DNA from: Streptomyces hyaluromycini
GTDB lineage: Bacteria; Actinomycetota; Actinomycetes; Streptomycetales; Streptomycetaceae
Assembly: GCF_002217755.1 (NCBI RefSeq)
Contig: NZ_BCFL01000016.1
Coordinates: 1,594,319 to 1,658,318, forward strand
Reading direction: 5' to 3'
Length of the DNA stretch: 64,000 nucleotides
Shown in pieces: positions 58,818-64,000 of the stretch (positions are counted from its first letter, which is position 1; each line of letters starts with the position of its first letter). Below the pieces are notes generated by a model. The model did no database searches. It saw nothing but the letters and a program-made list of their open reading frames with translations, and was not told the DNA's origin. Position numbers and translations under genes: made by a program.

Positions 58818-58881
58818 GGAACACCGCCCGGTGTTCCCGAAGACGGCCGTCCGCCCCGAAAGGCAGTCGGGGCGGACGGCC
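58818..58881. terminator. two consecutive hairpins inside the Pst-like locus
   Basis: GGAACACCG/CGGTGTTCC with a two-base gap (58818-58837), then GGCCGTCCGCCCCGA/TCGGGGCGGACGGCC with a seven-base loop (58845-58881, 15-bp perfect stem). No T-run. It may end the pstCA-binding protein transcript or stabilise the upstream mRNA against 3' decay. Confidence 0.7.
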
Positions 58882-58945
58882 CGCACCACCCTGCCAGATC
58901 CTCTGGCAACACCCCAGCTAGCAAGCTCTCGTCAGGAGACTCTCG

Positions 58946-60937
58946 ATGCGCAGACTGCGCTCTCAGGCGGCGTTCGTCGCCGCGGCCGTGGTGGCCGGCG
59001 GCATCGCCCTCGCCAGCCCGGCGGTCGCCGACCCGGACGCCGGCGCCTTCCGTCAGCTGGTCGGCGTGGGCTCGGACACCACCCAGGACGTGCTCAACGC
59101 CCTGGCCGGCGACACCGTCAACAGCACCAGCTACTCTGCCACCGCCGTGAAGTCGACGAACGGCGCGGGCATCGCGTCGTACGACGCGATCCAGCCCGGC
59201 ACCGGCGCCACCGGCACGAAGATCACCACCCGCACCGGCGGCACGACCTTCCTGCGCCCGAACGGCTCCGGCGCCGGCCGCACCGCCCTGAGCGAGTCGC
59301 TGACCGGTGACCTGGACGCCTCCGGTGCCTCGGTCAAGGGCCAGGTCGACTTCGCCCGCTCCTCCGGCGGTCCGTCCGCCTCCGGCACCGCGCTCACCTA
59401 CATCCCGATGGCGCGTGACGCGGTCGGCGTCGCGGTCAAGGGCTCGGGGCTGGACACCCTGACCGTGCAGCAGCTGCACGACATCTACATCGGCCGCCTG
59501 ACCGAGGTGAACGGCCAGACCGTGCACCCGAAGATCCCGCAGTCCGGCTCCGGCACCCGCAAGTTCTTCCTGAACGCGATCGGCGTGGCCGACAGCGACG
59601 TCCCCGCGAGCATCGGCGTCGTCCAGGAGAACCAGGCGAACGCAGCCCTCACCGAGGACGGCGCGCTCGTCCCGTTCTCCGTCGGTTCCTGGATCGCCCA
59701 GAACAACGGCGTCTCCCCCGACTACAGCAAGACGGCGGCCGCCGCCGGCGGTCACCTGGCCTCCGTGCAGCTGCCCGGCGACGACGGTGCCACCAGCCCG
59801 ATCACCACGGTGAACGGCAAGCTGGCCCCGGTCAACGCCTACTACGAGAACGCAACGTTCGGCCGTGACGTCTACAACGTCGTGCCGAGCCGGTCGATCG
59901 ACCCGACCAGCATCTTCTACGACAAGGACCTGTACGACGTCTTCGTCACCAGCGGCAGCCACACCGCCGAGCTGGCGTCGGACGCCGCCGAGTCGGTCAT
60001 CGCCAAGTTCGGCTTCGTCAACGAGTCCTACAACGGCTCCATCTCCGTCGCCAAGCACGCCAAGCTCGGCGGCCTGGAGGAGTCCAGCTCCTTCGACCAC
60101 TCGGTTCCGAACGCGCCCACCCTGAAGTCCACGATCGGCGACGCGAGCCTCAAGCTCAGCTGGACCCCGAGCAGCACCGTCCCGGCCATGCCGGTGACCG
60201 ACTACCGGATCACGCTGACCGACGCGGACGGCGGCGTCGTCGCCACGAAGGACGTCGACACCTCCACCACGTCGTACTCCTTCACCGGCCTGGCCACCGG
60301 CACCTACACCGCCGCGGTCACCGCCAACAACGTCAACGGCACCGGTGCCGCGGCCACCTGGACCGGCTCGGTCAAGTACGCGAGCAAGACGGTGGCCATC
60401 ACCGCCACCACCGCGTACGGCAAGACCCCGAAGGTCTCCGTCACGGTCACCGACACGCACAGCGTGACGCCGACCGGCAAGGTCACCGTCAAGGACGGCA
60501 CCACCGTCCTCGGCACCGGCACCCTGGACTCGTCCGGCAAGGTCACCATCGGCCTGTCGAACCACCTCAAGGTCGCCACGCACTCCCTGTCGGTCTCCTA
60601 CGCGGGCAGCACCAGCCTGAACGCGTCCTCGACGACCGTCTCCCTGAAGATCACCAAGGCGTCGGCGGCGGTCTCCACCTCCGCCCCGACCTCGGTGAGC
60701 CACACCGCCAAGGCCAAGGTCACCGTCAAGGTCACCGCGACCGGCACCACCCCGACCGGCACCGTCCGCATCTACCAGGGCACCAAGGTCATCGCGACCG
60801 GCACCCTGAGCAGCGGCAAGGTCACCATCACCCTGCCGAAGCTCGCCAAGGGCAAGCACACCCTGCACGCCTTCTACGTCGGCTCCTCGACCGTGAACTC
60901 GAAGACCGGCGCCAACTTCACCATCACCTCCAAGTGA
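58946..60937 (+). CDS. secreted PstS-like protein with FN3 and Ig-like repeats
   Basis: 663 residues from ATG 58946 (AGGAGA upstream). Signal peptide (AAFVAAAVVAGGIALASPAV). Residues ~30-385 look like a binding protein: VGVGSDTTQDVLNALAG, PNGSGAGRTAL, DFARSSGGPS, PKIPQSGSGTRKFFLNAIGV. Then a fibronectin-III-like domain (~390-490, PNAPTLKSTIGDASLKLSWT) and two Ig-like repeats with TPTGKVTVKDGTTVLGTGTL and TPTGTVRIYQGTKVIATGTL (~490-663). No anchor helix or sorting signal, so it is probably released or held in the wall by the repeats. Confidence 0.83.
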   Translation: MRRLRSQAAFVAAAVVAGGIALASPAVADPDAGAFRQLVGVGSDTTQDVLNALAGDTVNSTSYSATAVKSTNGAGIASYDAIQPGTGATGTKITTRTGGTTFLRPNGSGAGRTALSESLTGDLDASGASVKGQVDFARSSGGPSASGTALTYIPMARDAVGVAVKGSGLDTLTVQQLHDIYIGRLTEVNGQTVHPKIPQSGSGTRKFFLNAIGVADSDVPASIGVVQENQANAALTEDGALVPFSVGSWIAQNNGVSPDYSKTAAAAGGHLASVQLPGDDGATSPITTVNGKLAPVNAYYENATFGRDVYNVVPSRSIDPTSIFYDKDLYDVFVTSGSHTAELASDAAESVIAKFGFVNESYNGSISVAKHAKLGGLEESSSFDHSVPNAPTLKSTIGDASLKLSWTPSSTVPAMPVTDYRITLTDADGGVVATKDVDTSTTSYSFTGLATGTYTAAVTANNVNGTGAAATWTGSVKYASKTVAITATTAYGKTPKVSVTVTDTHSVTPTGKVTVKDGTTVLGTGTLDSSGKVTIGLSNHLKVATHSLSVSYAGSTSLNASSTTVSLKITKASAAVSTSAPTSVSHTAKAKVTVKVTATGTTPTGTVRIYQGTKVIATGTLSSGKVTITLPKLAKGKHTLHAFYVGSSTVNSKTGANFTITSK

Positions 60938-60950
60938 CCGTCTGACGGGC

Positions 60951-60980
60951 CCGCCGGGAGCCTCGTACGGCTCCCGGCGG
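60951..60980. terminator. 12-bp stem-loop before the sortase-like gene
   Basis: CCGCCGGGAGCC, loop TCGTAC, GGCTCCCGGCGG: a perfect stem 14 bp past the stop of the Ig-repeat protein and 35 bp before the next start. It may partly separate expression of the sortase-like/pstB pair. Confidence 0.7.
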
Positions 60981-61014
60981 CCCCTCACTGATTCTTCGAA
61001 GGAGGCGGGCCGCC

Positions 61015-61929
61015 ATGACCGTCGCCGTACCGACACCGAAAACCCTGGCTCCGGCCGTGCCCCGCAGGCCCGTCCGCAGCCTCACCTTCGTCCGCCACCT
61101 CTCGCGCGGCGGACTGCTCAGCCTCGCCGCCCTGCTGCTCGGCATCACCGCCCAGCTGCTGGTGTTCAGCGGCGCCCAGGAACACTCCGCCCAGCACGCC
61201 GACTTCGACCAGCTGCGCGAGCAACTCGCCCTGGGCACAGCCCCGGTGGCGCAGACCGACCAGGACGGCAAGCTGCTGGCGCCCGGCACTCCGGTCGCGC
61301 TCATCGACATACCGAAGCTGGGCCTGAGCCAGGTCGTCCTGGAGGGCACCGACTCCTCCGTCATGACCGACGGCCCCGGTCACCGCCGGGACACCCCGAT
61401 GCCCGGCCAGGCCGGCACCAGCGTGCTGATGGGCCGGGCGGCGGCGTACGGCGGCCCGTTCGGCAAGCTCTCCCAGCTCGCCACCGGTGACACGTTCTCC
61501 GTCACCACCGGCCAGGGCAAGGCGAAGTTCCAGGTCATCGACGTACGGCGGGCCGGCGACCCGGCGCCGACGGCGCTGGCCTCCGGCAAGAGCCGGCTGG
61601 TCCTCATCACCGCCACCGGTACCAAGTACATCCCCTCCGGGGTGCTGCGCGTCGACGCCGACCTGGTCTCCGACACGTTCCAGACCCCGTCGGCCGTGAT
61701 CCGGGCCGGCACCCTGCCGAGCTCCGAGGAACCGCTGGCCCGCCCCTCCGGGGTGCCGTGGCCGCTGGTGATGTGGCTGCAGGCGCTGCTGCTCACCGCC
61801 GTGGCCGCCGTCTGGACCTGGCACCGCTGGGGCCGCCACCAGACGTGGATCGTCTTCGCCCCGGTCGTCGCGGTGCTCGGCCTCCAGGTCGCGACGCGGA
61901 CCACCGAACTGCTGCCGAACCTGCTGTGA
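61015..61929 (+). CDS. sortase-fold membrane protein lacking the catalytic His and Cys (pseudo-sortase)
   Basis: 304 residues from ATG 61015 (GGAGG upstream). One N-terminal helix ([20 protein letters not shown]), a class E-like sortase barrel and two C-terminal helices ([38 protein letters not shown]). The barrel shows [20 protein letters not shown], then [20 protein letters not shown] where active sortases read AGHRxTxxxPF, and [20 protein letters not shown] where they read TLxTC. So His is replaced and Cys is missing; only the late Arg (VLRVDADL) remains. It may act as a binding scaffold. Its stop overlaps pstB. Confidence 0.83.
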   Translation: MTVAVPTPKTLAPAVPRRPVRSLTFVRHLSRGGLLSLAALLLGITAQLLVFSGAQEHSAQHADFDQLREQLALGTAPVAQTDQDGKLLAPGTPVALIDIPKLGLSQVVLEGTDSSVMTDGPGHRRDTPMPGQAGTSVLMGRAAAYGGPFGKLSQLATGDTFSVTTGQGKAKFQVIDVRRAGDPAPTALASGKSRLVLITATGTKYIPSGVLRVDADLVSDTFQTPSAVIRAGTLPSSEEPLARPSGVPWPLVMWLQALLLTAVAAVWTWHRWGRHQTWIVFAPVVAVLGLQVATRTTELLPNLL

Positions 61930-62846
61930 CCGAGGTGAGTGAAGTGTCTGAAGCAACCGAAGTAACTGAAGTGACCGAAATGACCGAGACTGCCGAGACC
62001 GCTGAGACTGCCGTGACTGCCGAGATGACCGACACCGTCGTACTCCCCCCCGCCGTGGTGGACGGACCCGCACCGGCCACGCTCGAAGCCCGTGCCGTCT
62101 CCGCCTGGTTCGGCTCCCACCAGGTGCTCAGCCAGGTGTCGCTGACCATGCCCTCGGGCGAGGTCACCGCGCTGATCGGCCCGTCCGGCTGCGGCAAGTC
62201 GACGTTCCTGCGCACCCTCAACCGGATGCACGAGCTGATCCCGTCCGCGCAGTTCGGCGGCGAGGTGCTCTTCGAGGGCGAGGACATCTACGACCCGTCC
62301 TGGCGGCTGACCGACGCCCGCCGCAGGATCGGCATGGTCTTCCAGAAGCCGAACCCGTTCCCGGCGATGTCGATCTACGACAACGTGGTGGCGGGCCTGA
62401 AGCTGACCGGCACCAAGGTGAACCGCCGGGAGAAGGACGTCCTGGTCGAGGAGTCCCTGACCCGCGCCGGTCTGTGGAAGGAGGTCCGCGACCGCCTCCG
62501 TCAGCCCGGTGGCGCCCTGTCCGGCGGCCAGCAGCAGCGCCTGTGCATCGCGCGGGCTCTCGCGGTCCGCCCCCGGGTCCTCCTCATGGACGAGCCGTGC
62601 TCGGCCCTGGACCCCACCTCCACCCGCCGCGTCGAGGAGACCATCCACGACCTGGCCGGGCAGGTGACGATCGTCATCGTCACCCACAACATGCAGCAGG
62701 CGGCGCGTGTCTCCCGGCAGTGCGCGTTCTTCCTGGCGGAGCAGGGCACCCCGGGCGGCATCGTCGAGCACGGCGACACGGAGGCCGTCTTCAACTCCCC
62801 GCAGGACCAGCGCACGGCCGACTACGTGGCGGGCCGGTTCGGCTGA
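61926..62846 (+). CDS. pstB: phosphate-type ABC transporter ATPase PstB with a Thr/Glu-rich head
   Basis: 306 residues if GTG 61926 (overlapping the previous stop) is used; internal ATGs at 61980 and 62025 are possible and no start has a clear ribosome site. Walker [21 protein letters not shown] (PstB-type NRMHE follows), Q-loop [20 protein letters not shown], signature [19 protein letters not shown], Walker [17 protein letters not shown], switch THNM. The K-P-N-P-F-P string is characteristic of PstB. The first ~36 residues are repeats of TEV/TEM/TET encoded by short tandem DNA repeats. Confidence 0.92.
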   Translation: MTEVSEVSEATEVTEVTEMTETAETAETAVTAEMTDTVVLPPAVVDGPAPATLEARAVSAWFGSHQVLSQVSLTMPSGEVTALIGPSGCGKSTFLRTLNRMHELIPSAQFGGEVLFEGEDIYDPSWRLTDARRRIGMVFQKPNPFPAMSIYDNVVAGLKLTGTKVNRREKDVLVEESLTRAGLWKEVRDRLRQPGGALSGGQQQRLCIARALAVRPRVLLMDEPCSALDPTSTRRVEETIHDLAGQVTIVIVTHNMQQAARVSRQCAFFLAEQGTPGGIVEHGDTEAVFNSPQDQRTADYVAGRFG

Positions 62847-62861
62847 GCCCGGGAAACGGGC

Positions 62862-63692
62862 TCAGCAGTACGGGGGCTGGTCGGTGAGCGAGGAGGCGAC
62901 CCGCATCCAGACGCCGAACTGGCGGTAGAGGGCGGGAAGCGGACCTCGGGCCTGGACGGTACGGCTGTCCACGGCCGTCACGCCGGGGATGCCGAGGAGG
63001 ACGGCGGGGACGGAGGCGGACTGCCAGCGCACGGCGAGCACCGACTCGCCCTCGGGCGCGGCGGGCCGCTTCGGCGCGGGCGAGAGGGCCTCCATGACCG
63101 CCTCCTCGATCGCCCGGCGGGCCTCCTCCGCGGGGCGCAGCTCGGCGGCGAACCGGTCCCGGGCGTACTTCACGGGCGCGGTGACGACCGATTCGTCCCA
63201 GGCCGTCATCTCGGCGCACGCCGCGTCGTCACCCGTGAGTGCCACGACCGGAACGCCGAGCGCCGCGGCGGTGGCGTGCGCGAGCCCGATCTCCCCGGCG
63301 GGCCTCCCGTCCAGCCAGATGTCCTCGATCTCGTGGCCCATAAAACTGTGACTGAGGACACCGAGGGCCCCGGCCCGGGAGTGGTATCCGACACAGACCG
63401 CCGCGTCGTGCTCCGCCGTGAGCCCCTCCAGCATGAGCATCTTCTTCGGCTTGCCGCGCACCAGGCGGGCGGCGGGGTGCAGGTGTTCGGGGAGCAGGTT
63501 CCGCATCGGCCCGTGGGCGTCGTTGACCAGCACCTCCGTGGCGCCGGCTGCCACCGCCCCGCGTACCGCCGCGTTCACGTCCTCGGCCATCATCGACCGG
63601 CCGCGCTCGTAGTCCCGGCCGCCGGGCTGCACATCGTCCCGGTCGACGAGCCCGGTGATGCCTTCCATGTCCACGCTGATGAAAATACGCAC
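62862..63692 (-). CDS. M55-family D-aminopeptidase (DppA-like)
   Basis: 276 residues from ATG 63692. Zinc site residues of the DppA fold are seen in MRIFISVDMEGITGL (D, E at ~8 and 10), VLVNDAHGPMRNLL (H ~60), VCVGYHSRAGALGVLSHSFM (H ~104) and GHEIEDIWLDGRPAGE (E ~121 and 133). These enzymes form decameric rings and cleave D-amino-acid peptides such as wall-derived D-Ala peptides. It is convergent with pstB, 15 bp apart. Confidence 0.93.
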   Translation of the reverse strand: MRIFISVDMEGITGLVDRDDVQPGGRDYERGRSMMAEDVNAAVRGAVAAGATEVLVNDAHGPMRNLLPEHLHPAARLVRGKPKKMLMLEGLTAEHDAAVCVGYHSRAGALGVLSHSFMGHEIEDIWLDGRPAGEIGLAHATAAALGVPVVALTGDDAACAEMTAWDESVVTAPVKYARDRFAAELRPAEEARRAIEEAVMEALSPAPKRPAAPEGESVLAVRWQSASVPAVLLGIPGVTAVDSRTVQARGPLPALYRQFGVWMRVASSLTDQPPYC

Positions 63693-63770
63693 GTCCTGAG
63701 GCTATCCGGACCCTACGTATTGTAGGTTCCCCATCGGCCACGGCGGCTCGTCAGCTCACGGGGGTACTCC

Positions 63771-64000
63771 ATGCAGGGCACGGACACACAGGAGGCGCGG
63801 CGCGGCCTCGCCCCCACGGTGGCGGTGCTGGTGGCGAGCCTGCTGGTCGCGGCGGTGGGCGTGTACGAGCTGTCCGGCTTCGGTCTGCAGGCCCTCGACC
63901 GGCGCCCGCACCTGTTCAGCGACGGGCTGGCGACCGGCGGGGTTATCGTGGCGGCGGTGGCGGCCGGGGCGGCGATCGGCAACCTGGCGTGGATGCTGGC
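63771..64000 (+). CDS. membrane protein, 3' end beyond the window
   Basis: Open from ATG 63771 to the right edge (76 codons, no stop). Two hydrophobic segments are visible (LAPTVAVLVASLLVAAVGVY and GGVIVAAVAAGAAIGNLAWM), so it is an integral membrane protein. Family not recognisable from this part. CCTAC-GTATT-GTAGG (63712-63726) is a small inverted repeat in its promoter region. Confidence 0.65.
   Translation, partial: MQGTDTQEARRGLAPTVAVLVASLLVAAVGVYELSGFGLQALDRRPHLFSDGLATGGVIVAAVAAGAAIGNLAWML

Noticed and set aside
55674..61036. Very long minus-strand frames across the Pst-like locus
   Set aside because: Val/Gly/Arg-rich shadow translations opposite well-supported genes with signal peptides and domains.

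Overview
The window is high-GC DNA with Streptomyces-type gene content: strong G/C bias at third codon positions, GTG/TTG starts, overlapping ATGA/GTGA gene junctions, Tat and lipoprotein signals, and recognisable Streptomyces neighbours (hemL, a ResA-CcdA-ResB-CcsB cytochrome c set, PucR and IclR regulators). No rRNA, tRNA or CRISPR array was seen.

Layout. (1) 1-17.4 kb is chromosomal backbone: a PucR regulator divergent from a deaminase/dioxygenase pair; an NTPase next to an anchored solute-binding-like protein; an ECF sigma factor coupled to a CU044_5270-type membrane protein; the cytochrome c maturation operon; a Tat lipoprotein of the polysaccharide deacetylase family; and hemL with a histidine phosphatase. 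(2) 18.3-36.98 kb is an integrated mobilizable element in the 3' end of a small conserved gene (17931-18362). It is flanked by a diverged duplication of that gene's last ~76 bp (18287-18362 and 36905-36980). It carries a tyrosine integrase, an excisionase-like protein, a DUF3631 replication protein whose N-terminal coding region is packed with GGGGACCG iteron-like repeats, a MobC-like protein and a relaxase. I see no FtsK/TraB-type pump. Cargo: a divergent cluster (HTH regulator, YdcF, WbqC, HFCD flavoprotein / small proteins, radical SAM-SPASM enzyme, 70-aa Cys-containing peptide, APH-like kinase) that could be an undescribed peptide- or small-molecule-modifying pathway, then a defence-like stretch (DUF4238, an AT-richer unknown gene, a 2TM CxxCx(11)CxxC protein and a toxin-like partner). 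(3) 37-51.6 kb is accessory or variable chromosome: an AhpD/ECF41 gene fusion, GNAT, IclR, MOSC, a P1B-4 metal ATPase with ferredoxin and ArsR, a methyltransferase, an M24 peptidase homologue, a secreted hydrolase, a molbindin, an AraC regulator and CtaG. (4) 51.9-62.8 kb is an unusual Pst-like locus: pstC, pstA, three large secreted binding-protein-like genes (two with C-terminal hydrophobic anchors), a sortase-fold protein that has lost its catalytic His and Cys, and pstB. (5) The window ends with an M55 D-aminopeptidase and a truncated membrane protein.

How the parts work together. Integrase, excisionase, rep/iterons and mobC/relaxase give excision, copying and mobilization by a helper. 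The cargo is probably controlled by the HTH regulator through tandem 11-mers between the two divergent transcripts. The Pst-like locus looks like a surface-anchored oxyanion uptake complex. The two systems most worth following up are the radical SAM cluster and the Pst/pseudo-sortase locus.
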